Source: an uncultured Alphaproteobacteria bacterium (lineage in GTDB: Bacteria; Pseudomonadota; Alphaproteobacteria; Rhodobacterales; Rhodobacteraceae). From it: a stretch of 64,000 nt of DNA. A model generated the notes under the pieces. It was not told the origin of the DNA and ran no database searches. It was given only the letters and a program-made list of their open reading frames with translations. The first letter of the stretch is position 1. Each line of letters begins with the position of its first letter. This document shows, piece after piece, positions 18,165-27,582 of the stretch. A program made the translations under genes and the position numbers. The stretch is from positions 182,048 through 246,047 of the forward strand of contig CAKMYZ010000002.1 of assembly GCA_929200255.1 (NCBI GenBank). Reading direction: 5' to 3'.

Positions 18165-18527
18165 TCAATACACCACATCGGGGAAATTTCGACGGGCGAC
18201 AGCCGCATCGATGCGCAACATCGCCTCGTAGCTTGCAGTGTCGAACGGATCTTCGGCGGGGATCACTTCGCGGCCAAAAAGCCAACTCAGACGGCCAGCA
18301 TCCAGATTGCCGCGCACAAACGGCTCTTCACCGAACTGTTCCCACAGTGCCTGCATGAAACCCGCATCCGCCCTCTTATCGGCAGGGCGCCTGTCGGGAT
18401 AGCGGGCCCGTTCACTTAGTGGTGTTGCCCCATCCTTGTTGGCGCGACGCAGCGTGAACTGGAAATCCGTGCCCGGCAAACGCCCCGGAAAGCCTCGATG
18501 CTTGTCCATGTAAGGAAGATTAGCCAT
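18165..18527 (-). CDS. Conserved hypothetical protein in the pcc locus
   Basis: 120 residues, no signal peptide, no membrane segment. The sequence is rich in Arg and acidic residues (GFPGRLPGTDFQFTLRRANKDG early, then EEPFVRGNLDAGRLSWLFGRE and DPFDTASYEAMLRIDAAVAR). No domain is recognised. The ATG at 18527 has GGGAG seven bases upstream and is better than the longer frame starting at 18566. It follows the very small membrane-protein gene at 18587-18721 on the same strand, suggesting one transcript between pccB and pccA. Function unknown. Confidence 0.65.
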   Translation of the reverse strand: MANLPYMDKHRGFPGRLPGTDFQFTLRRANKDGATPLSERARYPDRRPADKRADAGFMQALWEQFGEEPFVRGNLDAGRLSWLFGREVIPAEDPFDTASYEAMLRIDAAVARRNFPDVVY

Positions 18528-18586
18528 GCAAACGCTCCCGCATGGTTGGGGTGCCGACGGGCCCAAAGGCCCGCCGCAATATCGTA

Positions 18587-18721
18587 TTAATTGATCTGCT
18601 GAAAACCTTGCGTGGCTGCCGTGTCAGATGTGACACGAACCGCCCCGCGATCATAGCTGCCTGACATTGCCACAAGCGCCATAAGCGCTGCGACACCAAA
18701 AGCCAAAAACCCGTGGAACAT
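18587..18721 (-). CDS. Small single-pass membrane protein
   Basis: 44 residues from ATG 18721, most of them a hydrophobic helix (FHGFLAFGVAALMALVAM) and a polar tail (SGSYDRGAVRVTSDTAATQG). A purine-rich AGAGGCAGG precedes the start. The size and position between pccB and a hypothetical gene suggest a real short protein, but only position and hydrophobicity support it. Confidence 0.5.
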   Translation of the reverse strand: MFHGFLAFGVAALMALVAMSGSYDRGAVRVTSDTAATQGFQQIN

Positions 18722-19004
18722 CGTGATTGCCTGCCTCTTACTTGTAAGGGCCCTGAGCGATCTGTGCCGCCTTGGCCCTTTCGTTGTGCGATCTTTGCGT
18801 CGCATAAGGCAGAGCTAACAAAAAACGCTTTGAGGTCATAGGGCTGGATGTCGCTTTGCATCCGATTCGACGGCAATGTGCCAAAAACCGCGCAGAACTG
18901 CGGGGCTGCGTCCAGATATTGAGCACGGGCCAATGGCGCGCCGATATGTAGCGATCGGCCACGCGCGCCTTTCCGCGCATTGGATGAAGCAAGATATTTC
19001 ACCG

Positions 19005-20534
19005 TCACAGCGGAATGTTGTCGTGTTTTTTCCACGGCGTATGCGTCTTTTTGGCCCGCAGGGATGCAAAGGCCCGACAGACACGCTTGCGCGTGGAGTG
19101 AGGCATGATGACCTCGTCGATCACACCTTTTTCGGCGGCCACAAAGGGATTGGCAAAGCGGTCTTCGTAATCTTGCGTGTGCTTTGCGATCTTCTCTGGG
19201 TCACCCAGATCGGCGCGGTGGATAATCTCGGTCGCGCCCTTGGCGCCCATCACTGCAATCTCTGAGGTGGGCCATGCATAGTTAAAATCGCCGCGCAGAT
19301 GCTTTGATGACATCACGACATAAGCACCACCATAAGCCTTGCGCGTGATCACCGTGACCTTGGGCACAGTCGCCTCACCATATGCAAAGAGCAGCTTTGC
19401 ACCGTGTTTGATCACGCCACCGTATTCCTGACTGGTGCCAGGCAGAAAGCCGGGCACATCAACAAGCGACAGGATCGGAATTTCGAACGCATCACAAAAG
19501 CGGACAAAGCGCGCAGCCTTGCGCGATGCATCAATATCCAGACATCCCGCAAGCACCATCGGCTGGTTGGCGACAACGCCGACGGTGACGCCTTCAAGGC
19601 GGATAAACCCGGTTAGAATGTTTTTGGCAAACTCTTCCTGGATTTCATAAAAGTCACCCTCATCCGCCAGCTTGGTGATCAGCTCTTTCATGTCGTAGGG
19701 CATGTTGGGGTTATCGGGCACAAGCGTATCAAGGCTCTCCTCCACCCGGTTCACGTCATCAAAGAACGGACGCACGGGTGCCTTGTCGCGGTTATTGAGC
19801 GGCAGGAAGTCCACAAGGCGGCGCGCCTCGGCCAGTGCTTCAACATCGTTCTCGAATGCTGCATCGGCCACAGATGATTTCTTGGTGTGGGTGGACGCCC
19901 CCCCCAATTCCTCGGCGGTGACCTGTTCGTTTGTGACGGTCTTCACAACATCCGGGCCGGTGACAAACATGTAAGAGCTGTCTTTGACCATGAAAATAAA
20001 GTCGGTCATCGCAGGCGAATATACCGCACCGCCCGCCGTCGGGCCCATAATCAGACTGATCTGCGGCACCACACCTGAGGCCAGAATGTTGCGCTGAAAG
20101 ACCTCGCCATAGGCCGCAAGACTGGCAACGCCTTCCTGAATGCGTGCACCACCGCTGTCATTAATGCCGATGATCGGTGCGCCATTTTGGATTGCCATGT
20201 CCATGATCTTGCAAATCTTCTGACCATGGGTTTCCGACACCGAACCACCCATCACTGTAAAGTCCTGGCTGAATACATAGACCAGGCGGCCATTGATCGT
20301 CCCCCAGCCCGTGACGACGCCATCACCGGCGGGGCGTTCATTCTCCATCCCGAAATCGGTACAGCGATGGGCGACGAACATGTCGAATTCTTCGAATGAC
20401 CCATCGTCAAGCAACAGCTCCACCCGTTCACGCGCAGTCAGCTTGCCTTTGCTGTGCTGCGCGGAAATCCGCCTTTCGCCGCCGCCCAATCGGGCCGCAT
20501 TGCGCCGGGTTTCCAGCTCTTGCAAAACATCCAT
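19005..20534 (-). CDS. pccB: Propionyl-CoA carboxylase, carboxyltransferase beta subunit
   Basis: Transfers the carboxyl from PccA-bound biotin to propionyl-CoA. 509 residues with two crotonase-like carboxyltransferase halves: N-half with [19 protein letters not shown] near residue 95 and [20 protein letters not shown] near 125; C-half with [21 protein letters not shown] near 370 and [14 protein letters not shown] near 410. The oxyanion-forming Gly pairs are present. The ATG at 20534 follows a GGGAGG ribosome binding site. Its upstream region carries the TTTGCAAA array at 20602-20649, which separates it from the divergent MFS gene. This is the best candidate for regulation by the PccR-like protein at 21970. 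Confidence 0.97.
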   Translation of the reverse strand: MDVLQELETRRNAARLGGGERRISAQHSKGKLTARERVELLLDDGSFEEFDMFVAHRCTDFGMENERPAGDGVVTGWGTINGRLVYVFSQDFTVMGGSVSETHGQKICKIMDMAIQNGAPIIGINDSGGARIQEGVASLAAYGEVFQRNILASGVVPQISLIMGPTAGGAVYSPAMTDFIFMVKDSSYMFVTGPDVVKTVTNEQVTAEELGGASTHTKKSSVADAAFENDVEALAEARRLVDFLPLNNRDKAPVRPFFDDVNRVEESLDTLVPDNPNMPYDMKELITKLADEGDFYEIQEEFAKNILTGFIRLEGVTVGVVANQPMVLAGCLDIDASRKAARFVRFCDAFEIPILSLVDVPGFLPGTSQEYGGVIKHGAKLLFAYGEATVPKVTVITRKAYGGAYVVMSSKHLRGDFNYAWPTSEIAVMGAKGATEIIHRADLGDPEKIAKHTQDYEDRFANPFVAAEKGVIDEVIMPHSTRKRVCRAFASLRAKKTHTPWKKHDNIPL

Positions 20535-20601
20535 AAAATCATGCCTCCCAGTACTTTCCGCAGGTCTTAGCCTGTGTGGGGCATAAGGGGGAATGGGTAA
20601 A

Positions 20602-20649
20602 TTTGCAAACTGTGTGATTTGCTGATTTTGCATTTTGCAAACTTGCAAA
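20602..20649. promoter_or_regulatory. TTTGCAAA operator array upstream of pccB
   Basis: Two perfect TTTGCAAA octamers (20602-20609 and 20634-20641) with degenerate copies TTTGCTGA (20618), TTTGCATT (20627) and CTTGCAAA (20642-20649). TTTGCAAA is the known half-site of ScfR-type regulators such as PccR of Rhodobacter sphaeroides and of the related actinobacterial RamB. The array lies 68-115 bases upstream of the pccB start and between two divergent genes. Confidence 0.78.
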
Positions 20650-20698
20650 TTTTTTCTCATCGATGTCGATGGACAACCACCGCCAGCCATCCTACACC

Positions 20699-20706
20699 TT
20701 TGCAAA
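20699..20706. promoter_or_regulatory. TTTGCAAA element overlapping the MFS start codon
   Basis: A perfect octamer whose last A is the A of the chosen MFS ATG (20706). It is the right-hand outlier of the array upstream of pccB. Its overlap with the start suggests repression by blocking, if the start choice is right. Confidence 0.55.
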
Positions 20707-21917
20707 TGACCTCCGCTCCTCTGGTCCGGTTTCTGGACCGCACAACACCACCACACATCCTGACGTTGATCCTGATTACAGGCATGTCCGCGTTGAATAT
20801 GTCGATTTTCCTGCCATCGCTTGCGGCGATGACGCAGTATTTTCAGACGGATTACGCCATCATGCAGATTGCTCTGTCAGGATATCTGGCGGCAACAGCG
20901 GTGTTGCAGGTTTTCATCGGCCCGATTTCTGACCGCTATGGCCGGCGGATCATGGTGCTTGGTTCGCTGACGATCTTTGTGCTTGCGACAATTGGTACGC
21001 TGATGGCCACAACGGTCGAAACCTTCTTGGTCTTTCGTATCCTACAGGCAGCCGTGGCGACCTCTATGGCGCTTGGCCGCGCGATTGTCCGCGATATCGT
21101 CCCGCAGGCCCAGGCCGCATCGATGATTGGCTACGTCACTATGGGTATGGCTTTGGTGCCAATGGTGGGCCCGATGATCGGCGGCGGGCTTGAGCAAGCA
21201 TTTGGCTGGCAGTCCACCTTTGTGTTTCTGGCGATCGCAGGTATCATCTCGCTGGCGATTGCCTACTTCGATCTTGGCGAAACGGTGCAGGGCGAAGGCA
21301 CCAGTTTTCGCGACCAACTCCGCACCTATCCCGAGCTGCTGCGTTCGCCACGGTTCTGGGGCTATGTACTGTGCGCTGCCTTTGGATCTGGCGCGTTCTT
21401 TGCGCTTCTGGGCGGGACGTCCTTTGTTGCCAGCGAAATCTTTGACCTGTCACCATTGTGGAGCGGGGTTGCCCTTGGCGCGCCAGCAATCGGCTATGCT
21501 GTGGGGAATTTCTTTTCGGGCCGGTATTCGGTGCGCATCGGTATCAACCGGATGGCATTGATTGGTACCGGCGTGACAACAATCGGGTTGGGTCTGTCTG
21601 CACTGCTGACGCTTGGCGGCATCAATCATCCACTCAACTTCTTTGGTTTCTGCACGTTTCTTGGGCTGGGCAATGGCATCATGCTGCCAAACGTGATGGC
21701 CGGGTCCATTTCGGTGCGCCCACATCTTGCCGGCACAGCCAGCGGATTGGGTGGTGCGATCATGATTGCAGGCGGGGCAGCACTGGCACAATTCGCGGGC
21801 AGCATCCTGACGTTGGAAACCGGCACGATGCCACTGCAACTGATCATGCTGGGCGTGTCTGGCCTTTCGATGCTGTCGGTCCTCTTTGTCATCTGGCGGG
21901 AAAAGCGGATCACTTGA
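20706..21917 (+). CDS. Bcr/CflA-type multidrug MFS transporter
   Basis: 403 residues, twelve predicted transmembrane segments, drug:H+ antiporter type. Motif A ([14 protein letters not shown]) follows TM2; motif C-like [20 protein letters not shown] lies in TM5, where the G-P pattern is typical of exporters in the Bcr/CflA subfamily. It likely exports small organic compounds. It is divergent from pccB and 52 bases upstream of the PccR-like regulator on the same strand. The first 30 codons of the longer open frame from 20619 would run through operator sequence, so the ATG at 20706 is chosen. Substrate is unknown; control by propionate status is inferred only from the operators. Confidence 0.88.
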   Translation: MTSAPLVRFLDRTTPPHILTLILITGMSALNMSIFLPSLAAMTQYFQTDYAIMQIALSGYLAATAVLQVFIGPISDRYGRRIMVLGSLTIFVLATIGTLMATTVETFLVFRILQAAVATSMALGRAIVRDIVPQAQAASMIGYVTMGMALVPMVGPMIGGGLEQAFGWQSTFVFLAIAGIISLAIAYFDLGETVQGEGTSFRDQLRTYPELLRSPRFWGYVLCAAFGSGAFFALLGGTSFVASEIFDLSPLWSGVALGAPAIGYAVGNFFSGRYSVRIGINRMALIGTGVTTIGLGLSALLTLGGINHPLNFFGFCTFLGLGNGIMLPNVMAGSISVRPHLAGTASGLGGAIMIAGGAALAQFAGSILTLETGTMPLQLIMLGVSGLSMLSVLFVIWREKRIT

Positions 21918-21953
21918 ACCCACGCTTTGCAGCGGCTAATGTCAGCCAGCAAA

Positions 21954-21961
21954 TTTGCAAA
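21954..21961. promoter_or_regulatory. TTTGCAAA element before the regulator gene
   Basis: A perfect octamer nine to sixteen bases upstream of the regulator's ATG at 21970. Its position matches autoregulation. Confidence 0.6.
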
Positions 21962-21969
21962 GGGACTGT

Positions 21970-23370
21970 ATGGCGATCCAGAAACTCTATGCGGGGGCAA
22001 AGCTGCGTGAATTGCGCGGGCGCCTGTCGCTGACGCAAAAGGCCTTTGCCGAGAAGCTGGGGGTTTCGTTGCCCTATCTCAACCAGATGGAAAACAATAA
22101 CCGCCCTGTCTCAACCGCGGTGGTTCTTGGGCTCGCGCAGGAATTCGGCTTTGACGTGACAGAGCTGCAGTCGGGTGATGAGGCGCGGCTGGTCAGCGAT
22201 ATGCGCGAGGCGCTTGCCGATCCCGTCTTTACTGGCACGCCACCTGCACTGGCTGATATGCGGCTTGCCGCCGCAAACGCCCCCGCACTGGCGCGCGCGT
22301 TTCTGGACCTGCATGCAGCCTACCGGCAAACGCACGAACGATTGGCCTCACTGGATGAAGCATTAGGACGCGCAGATGCCCGCCCGCAACCCAGCCCATG
22401 GGAAGAGGTGCGCGATTTCTTCCACTATTGTGACAACTACATCGACGCGGTGGATCGCAGCGCGGAACGCTTCGCCAACCGCTGTGATCCCGGCGAGACG
22501 ATGGCAGCCGCGGCTGTGCGCGCCCTGAACGCCCATGATATCCGCGTGATCTTTGTCGATGCGCCCGACGCCCGGTATTATGACCCCGAAAGCAAGACCT
22601 TGCGGATTTCGCAATTTGCAAACCCTGCGACGCAGGCCTTTCAGCTGCTTTTTCAGATTGCACTGATCACCCAAGAATCCTTGCTAGAGGCCACGCTTGA
22701 CCTGGCACGGTTCCAGTCCCAAGAGGCGCGCAGTGTTGGAAAGGTAGGTCTTGCCAACTACTTTGCCGGGGCCGCCCTGATGCCCTACGGCGCTTTCTTG
22801 TCAGCCGCTCAGTCTACCCGGCACGATCTTGAAATCCTCGCGACCCGTTTTGGCGCATCAATCGAGCAGGTAGCCCATAGGCTGTCCACCCTGCAGCGGC
22901 CCGGTGCCAAAGGCATCCCTTTCTTTTTCGTGCGCGTCGATCAGGCGGGCACGATCACAAAGAGACATTCGGCTACCACCCTGCAATTCGCCCGCTATGG
23001 TGGGGCCTGCCCGCTTTGGAATGTGCATCAGGCGTTCGAGTTACCGGGGCAATTCCTGCGCCAACTTGCCGAAACACCGGACGGTGTGCGCTACTTCTGT
23101 CTGGCCAGGGACGTTAGCAAATCTGGCGGGGCCTATGCGGTGCCGACACGGCGCTACGCCATTGGGCTGGGGTGCGAAGTCAAACACGCCCCTGCCCTCG
23201 TCTATGCCGATCACATGGATATCTCTGCAACCGAAGCCTATGTACCCATCGGCATTTCCTGCCGTATCTGCGAACGGCGGCAATGCCACCAACGCTCTGT
23301 TCCGCCGCTTGAGCGGCAGTTGCGCGTTGACCCTGACCGCAGAGGAATCCTGCCGTATCAGCTTGACTAG
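21970..23370 (+). CDS. pccR: PccR-like short-chain fatty acyl-CoA regulator (ScfR family)
   Basis: 466 residues. The N-terminus is an XRE-type helix-turn-helix (GAKLRELRGRLSLTQKAFAEKLGVSLPYLNQMENNNRPVS). The centre (about residues 155-290) has an IrrE/ImmA-like region without an obvious intact H-E-x-x-H, and the C-terminal part has the ScfR-type cysteine-rich ending (CRICERRQCHQR near residue 440). Family members sense propionyl-CoA or related acyl-CoAs and bind TTTGCAAA sites, as shown for PccR in Rhodobacter sphaeroides. The gene follows the MFS exporter, has its own TTTGCAAA element and is next to pccB, so pcc control is a strong inference. The ATG at 21970 is preferred over the TTG/ATG starts five codons upstream, which would overlap the operator. 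Confidence 0.88.
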   Translation: MAIQKLYAGAKLRELRGRLSLTQKAFAEKLGVSLPYLNQMENNNRPVSTAVVLGLAQEFGFDVTELQSGDEARLVSDMREALADPVFTGTPPALADMRLAAANAPALARAFLDLHAAYRQTHERLASLDEALGRADARPQPSPWEEVRDFFHYCDNYIDAVDRSAERFANRCDPGETMAAAAVRALNAHDIRVIFVDAPDARYYDPESKTLRISQFANPATQAFQLLFQIALITQESLLEATLDLARFQSQEARSVGKVGLANYFAGAALMPYGAFLSAAQSTRHDLEILATRFGASIEQVAHRLSTLQRPGAKGIPFFFVRVDQAGTITKRHSATTLQFARYGGACPLWNVHQAFELPGQFLRQLAETPDGVRYFCLARDVSKSGGAYAVPTRRYAIGLGCEVKHAPALVYADHMDISATEAYVPIGISCRICERRQCHQRSVPPLERQLRVDPDRRGILPYQLD

Positions 23371-23420
23371 CCGCGGGCATCCGGGTTGCACTGTTCCAAC
23401 AAAATGAAGGAGAGCGCAGG

Positions 23421-23873
23421 ATGGAACTTAGCGGGACAAAGGTGATTGCAGCAGACGTCGATAGCGTTTGGGCGCATCTCAACAACCCTGAAACGCTCAA
23501 GGCCTGCATTCCGGGCTGCGAAGAATTGACCGGATCACCCGAAGAGGGGTTTAGCGCTGTCGTCAAGCAGAAGGTCGGCCCTGTCAAAGCCACTTTCAAG
23601 GGTGAGGTGACACTGAGTAACGTCACGCCGGGCAAAAGCTACACGATTACCGGGGAAGGTAAGGGAGGTGTCGCAGGCTTTGCCAAAGGCGGCGCAGATG
23701 TTGCCCTGATGGCCGTGGATGGCGGTACAGAGCTGACCTATGACGTGCAAGCCAAAGTTGGCGGCAAGTTGGCGCAGCTCGGTAGTCGAATCATCGGCGG
23801 TTTCGCCCGCAAGATGGCCGATCAGTTCTTTGAACGTTTTCAGGACACTGTCGAGGGCAACGACACGGCCTGA
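23421..23873 (+). CDS. CoxG-like SRPBCC protein
   Basis: 150 residues of the START/SRPBCC-fold family close to CoxG of CO dehydrogenase loci: MELSGTKVIAADVDSVWAHLNNPETLKACIPGCEEL at the start, then FSAVVKQKVGPVKATFKGEV, and LGSRIIGGFARKMADQFFERFQ near the C-terminus. CoxG anchors CO dehydrogenase to the membrane in some bacteria, but here no coxMSL genes are seen, so this is the widespread stand-alone form. A GGAG precedes the ATG. It is 50 bases after the regulator and may be part of its transcript. Confidence 0.88.
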   Translation: MELSGTKVIAADVDSVWAHLNNPETLKACIPGCEELTGSPEEGFSAVVKQKVGPVKATFKGEVTLSNVTPGKSYTITGEGKGGVAGFAKGGADVALMAVDGGTELTYDVQAKVGGKLAQLGSRIIGGFARKMADQFFERFQDTVEGNDTA

Positions 23874-24147
23874 TCTACGGCTGACGCAGGGCCACGCTGA
23901 TCTGAACCTTCAGATTGAGCCGGGCCTTGCGGAGCTCTGTCATAGGCAGGTCGTCAGCGGGTCCGACACCCGCATCAGCCCGGTGAATGGCGCGATTGAC
24001 CCTATGCGCATTACAATTCGGTTCGGCACGCGCTTGACGCCGGGCTCAGCATCCATTGCAAAGGCATATACGCACTTGGCATTCGCCGGAAACGCGCAAA
24101 CTTCACATATCACAACGTTTCTGGCCAAGGCGTGCCATCATGTCTGC
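23874..24147. other. Intergenic region after the CoxG-like gene
   Basis: No convincing gene in these 274 bases. The two flanking genes converge here. Short open frames on both strands lack domains or ribosome binding sites. No clear terminator hairpin with a T run was found. Confidence 0.35.
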
Positions 24148-24480
24148 TCAGGTCGATTGGGACAGCGCGACAGCTTGATTTAGAAAGCGCTTGCAGGTTT
24201 TGCCCCCTATATCGTCACCACTGCGAAGTTTGACATGCCGTCTGAACTTTCCAGTCCCTTCCAGTACACCGTTCCGATCTTCGAGTTGGACACCATTGGC
24301 AAACTCAAGTGACACGTAGTCAGCATAGACGTAGAAGCCGCCAATGCGGCTCTTCGGATTACCTGTTTCAAGTTCGATTACCGTGCCGCCATACATTGGT
24401 CGCAGGTGAGCATCGGGCGCCAGCTCAACAATCATTTCTTCCAAGCTGTTGACGATCTCCGCCTTCGTCGCATCGTCCAT
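24148..24480 (-). CDS. DUF1801-domain protein
   Basis: 110 residues. The pattern GGFYVYADYVSLEFANGVQL, then LEGTGKFRRHVKLRS, is that of DUF1801 (YdhG-like), a small alpha-beta fold of unknown function. Its ATG at 24480 comes one base after the stop of the VOC gene, so the two are translationally linked. The longer frame to 24543 is dismissed because it would overlap the VOC gene heavily. Confidence 0.75.
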   Translation of the reverse strand: MDDATKAEIVNSLEEMIVELAPDAHLRPMYGGTVIELETGNPKSRIGGFYVYADYVSLEFANGVQLEDRNGVLEGTGKFRRHVKLRSGDDIGGKTCKRFLNQAVALSQST

Positions 24481-24481
24481 G

Positions 24482-24877
24482 TCACGCTGAACCTTGGATG
24501 GGAGAGGCAATCTCGACAATGCAGCCATCCAGATCACGGACATAGGACACTATCTGCCCCCATGGCTTTTCACTTGGAGCGCCGACTGGCTGGCAACCCT
24601 CTGATAGCGCCCGCTCATAAGCCGCCGCCACATCATCCGTGACAAAGCAGATTTCCCATGCGGCAGCAGGTCCGTCTGGACTGTTCGGCAAAATGGCTAG
24701 TCCATTCATCTCGGCGGCTTCGGTCCCTGCAAAAGCCAGGATCGTCTCACCTGTTTCCATCTCTCCGTAGAGATTGCTTTCGTGAATAAAGCGTTGCTTG
24801 AGCCCGAAGGCGGCTTCGTAGAATGCGACCGTTTTGGGCACATCTGCTACATAAATTATTGTGTATCCAAGTTTCAT
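24482..24877 (-). CDS. VOC-family protein (glyoxalase/bleomycin-resistance-like)
   Basis: 131 residues. KLGYTIIYVADVPKTVAFYEAAFGLKQRF is the opening of a VOC domain, and the C-terminal SYVRDLDGCIVEIASP carries the metal-binding Glu. Substrate not known; members act in aldehyde detoxification, antibiotic resistance or aromatic ring cleavage. It sits between an AraC regulator and a DUF1801 gene on one strand. Confidence 0.85.
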   Translation of the reverse strand: MKLGYTIIYVADVPKTVAFYEAAFGLKQRFIHESNLYGEMETGETILAFAGTEAAEMNGLAILPNSPDGPAAAWEICFVTDDVAAAYERALSEGCQPVGAPSEKPWGQIVSYVRDLDGCIVEIASPIQGSA

Positions 24878-24925
24878 AAAATGAGCGTATCCCACGCTGA
24901 GACGTCCGTCTTGAATAAATCGGAC

Positions 24926-25618
24926 CTATTTGAAAGGAATGCCCGGCAACGACAAATCTGTTGGTATCCCACTTGGCGTAAAACCACCAAAACGGCGAAA
25001 GGTGCGGGTCATATGTGCGTGGTCGGAATACCCACCTTCGAACGCAGCGGCGATGATCGGCACATTGCCACTTGTGATCAATTTAAGTGTTCGGTGAAAC
25101 TGTATGAGCTGCGCATAGGTCTTCGCGGAAAGGCCAACGTTTCGGCGAAAGACACGGTTCAAGTGTCGGGAAGTACATCCAACGCATTCAGCCAAAGCAT
25201 CGATGCGAAGCCGCCCGCCAGACGCATGCAGTATATCGATAGCTCGGGTAAGCCTCGGATCGACACGAGGCCAGGTTAGAGAGGGGATAATCTGCGCCAA
25301 AGCATCGCGCGTTAGGGGTACCCCATGAAGCGCGGAGAGCGAGGGCAAGCGATCCAGCGCCTCCGGCCCTCTTAAGACGCTGTCAGGCGCATTGCCCAGA
25401 TCGCCTTGCCACAATGCTGCACCGTGTTCGGGGCGCAGGCGGATGCCAAACCACTGGTCACCGGCATCGAAATCAACATGATAAGGCCGCGTCGCGGGCC
25501 CAGTGATGACCGGCTTAATTTCATGCGGGGTGCTGGCATGGTTGCGCACAATGATGTCGCAACGCCCATCAGGCAGAACGACAGCGCTGCCCGAGGTGCT
25601 TGCACAAAACGACCACAT
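24926..25618 (-). CDS. AraC-family transcriptional regulator
   Basis: 230 residues. The C-terminal 100 hold two helix-turn-helix units of AraC type (LRIDALAECVGCTSRHLNRVFRRNVGLSAKTYAQLIQF, then PIIAAAFEGGYSDHAHMTRTFRRFGGFTPS). The N-terminal part reads as a cupin-like sensor of the 'DUF6597' style: VVLPDGRCDIIVR near residue 15. It is the first gene of a likely three-gene unit with the VOC and DUF1801 genes downstream. In-frame DNA upstream of ATG 25618 has no other start codon before a stop. Confidence 0.85.
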   Translation of the reverse strand: MWSFCASTSGSAVVLPDGRCDIIVRNHASTPHEIKPVITGPATRPYHVDFDAGDQWFGIRLRPEHGAALWQGDLGNAPDSVLRGPEALDRLPSLSALHGVPLTRDALAQIIPSLTWPRVDPRLTRAIDILHASGGRLRIDALAECVGCTSRHLNRVFRRNVGLSAKTYAQLIQFHRTLKLITSGNVPIIAAAFEGGYSDHAHMTRTFRRFGGFTPSGIPTDLSLPGIPFK

Positions 25619-25923
25619 CGTCTCAATGCGGCGGACGGCTTTGGGCGTTTCTATCGCTTCACTGTAGCCAACGGGAATCGGGATGAGAGATTTTCCTCAA
25701 GTTCAGTTGCCACGTGATGTTACGTGTTTCTTACAGAACTGCCAGCAGCAACAAAGAAGCCATCTGCGCACCCGCCAGCCGGAAGAGATCAGGCATGTTC
25801 ACCGCTGGTTTGCGCTGTGCACCACGCACTCAATCCGAAATCAACGGGGGTCTGACCCTAGGGTGCGTTGTGGTATGGTTTCAGGTGACTTTGTTACCCA
25901 AGGTCAAGAAAGTGATAAGACAA
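25619..25923. other. Intergenic region, nothing recognised
   Basis: A 305-base stretch between the AraC gene and the betA stop. It has no convincing gene or clear hairpin with a T run. It probably contains the AraC promoter near 25619-25680. Confidence 0.35.
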
Positions 25924-27582
25924 TCACCGCTGCGCTGTTTCCCAGTCTTGATGAATCCAGGGCCGGTCGTTGGATGGCGGCAGCGGGTTGCGTTGCAGAA
26001 TATGATCCGCCGCCTTTTCGCCGACCATGATCGAAGGGCCATTGGTGTTCCCATTGGTCACCTGCGGGAAGATTGAGCTATCGGCGACACGCAATCCCTC
26101 GACCCCGATCACACGAGTTTCAGGATCAACCACGGCCATCGGATCATCGGAATCGCCCATCTTACAAGTCCCACAGGGATGGTAGGCACTTTCGGCATGT
26201 TCGCGGATCACCGTGTCCAAGGCCTCATCGCTTTGGGCATCTTCGCCCGGTTGAATTTCACGCCCACGGTATTCATCAAAGGCGGGCTGCGCGAAAATCT
26301 CGCGCGTCAGGCGGATGCATTTGCGGAAATCTTCCCAATCCTGCGGGTCAGACATGTAGTTGAAGACGATTTTAGGATGCGCATTGGGATCCGCAGATCG
26401 CAACGTGACCTCGCCACGCGATTTCGAGCGCATCGGCCCGACATGGGCCTGAAAGCCATGCCCGTCGGGGACCACTTTGCCATCATAGCTGACCGCGATG
26501 GGCAGGAAATGGAACTGAATATCGGGGTATTTCACACCGGCACGCGAACGGATGAAACCTGCGCTTTCAAACTGGTTGGAACTGCCAAGGCCGCTCTTCC
26601 ACAGCAGCCATTCCAGGCCAATTTTAGCCTTCCCACGTATGTTCCAGTAGGAAAAAAGCGATACCGGTTTGGTCGCGGCCTGTTGGATGTAAAGCTCCAG
26701 ATGATCCTGCAGATTTTGGCCCACGCCGGGGCGGTCTGCGACAACTTCGATCCCGTGTTCTTGCAGATGCGCTGCGGGACCGATACCTGAGAGCATCAAC
26801 AGCTTGGGCGAGTTCAAGGATGACGCCGAGACAATGACCTCTTTGCTGGCAGTGATCACCTCGATTTTGCCACCGCGGCTGATCTCAACCCCCACGGCGC
26901 GCCCATCTTCGATGACAATGCGACGGGCGAAGGCCCGAGTAATATTGCAATTCGGGCGTTTGAGTGCGGGGCGCATATATGCCGCCGCCGCCGACCAGCG
27001 TTTGCCTTTGTAGATGGTGGCGTCGAAAGGGCCGAACCCCTCTTGCTGTTCGCCATTGTAGTCGCCGGTAACAGGGTAGCCTGCCTGTCGCCCCGCCTCG
27101 ACAAATGCGCGCGTCAGCGGGTTCTTGCGGGGGCCGCGGGTCACATGCAAAGGCCCGTCCTTACCGCGCCACGCCGGGTCGCCCCCATGGCCGCCATCGT
27201 GCCAATGCTCCATCCGTTTAAAATAGGGCAGCACATCAGCATAGGACCAGCCATGCGCGCCACTCTCCGCCCAGTGATCATAGTCGCAGGCATGGCCGCG
27301 TACATAGATCATCCCGTTGATCGAGGAGGATCCCCCAATCACCTTGCCCCTTGGCGTGACCAGTTCTCGCCCACCCAGATGCGGTTCGGGTTCGGACTTC
27401 ATGCCCCAGTCGTACATTTTCATATTCATAGGATATGAGAGTGCGGCAGGCATCTGGATGAATGGCCCAGCGTCAGAGCCACCGTGTTCGATGACCAACA
27501 CCTGCTTACCTGCCTCGGCCAGACGGTAAGCGATGGCGCAGCCCGCAGAGCCTGCACCGATGATGACGTAGTCAGCCTGCAT
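25924..27582 (-). CDS. betA: Choline dehydrogenase
   Basis: Membrane-associated flavoprotein that oxidises choline to betaine aldehyde. 552 residues of the GMC oxidoreductase family: FAD-binding [21 protein letters not shown] at the N-terminus, [15 protein letters not shown] near 85, the second GMC signature ([16 protein letters not shown]) near 255, and the C-terminal catalytic His/Asn region (HPCGTCKMG near 465; [17 protein letters not shown] near 515). The ATG at 27582 overlaps the betB stop as ATGA. An in-frame TTG one codon earlier is less likely. Confidence 0.96.
   Translation of the reverse strand: MQADYVIIGAGSAGCAIAYRLAEAGKQVLVIEHGGSDAGPFIQMPAALSYPMNMKMYDWGMKSEPEPHLGGRELVTPRGKVIGGSSSINGMIYVRGHACDYDHWAESGAHGWSYADVLPYFKRMEHWHDGGHGGDPAWRGKDGPLHVTRGPRKNPLTRAFVEAGRQAGYPVTGDYNGEQQEGFGPFDATIYKGKRWSAAAAYMRPALKRPNCNITRAFARRIVIEDGRAVGVEISRGGKIEVITASKEVIVSASSLNSPKLLMLSGIGPAAHLQEHGIEVVADRPGVGQNLQDHLELYIQQAATKPVSLFSYWNIRGKAKIGLEWLLWKSGLGSSNQFESAGFIRSRAGVKYPDIQFHFLPIAVSYDGKVVPDGHGFQAHVGPMRSKSRGEVTLRSADPNAHPKIVFNYMSDPQDWEDFRKCIRLTREIFAQPAFDEYRGREIQPGEDAQSDEALDTVIREHAESAYHPCGTCKMGDSDDPMAVVDPETRVIGVEGLRVADSSIFPQVTNGNTNGPSIMVGEKAADHILQRNPLPPSNDRPWIHQDWETAQR

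Noticed and set aside
17530..18285. Long minus-strand frame of 251 residues
   Set aside because: It runs through the terminator, the lipoprotein gene in another frame and non-coding DNA; its sequence is low in hydrophobic patterning and has no domain.
18746..18780. AAGGGCC / GGCCCTT inverted repeat
   Set aside because: Short stem with a long loop and no T run; likely chance in GC-rich DNA.
23421..23873. A carbon monoxide dehydrogenase locus suggested by the CoxG-like gene
   Set aside because: No coxM, coxS or coxL genes are nearby; the SRPBCC protein stands alone.
25683..26030. Plus-strand frame in the gap upstream of the AraC gene
   Set aside because: Overlaps the 3' end of betA in antisense and has no recognisable domain or start signal.
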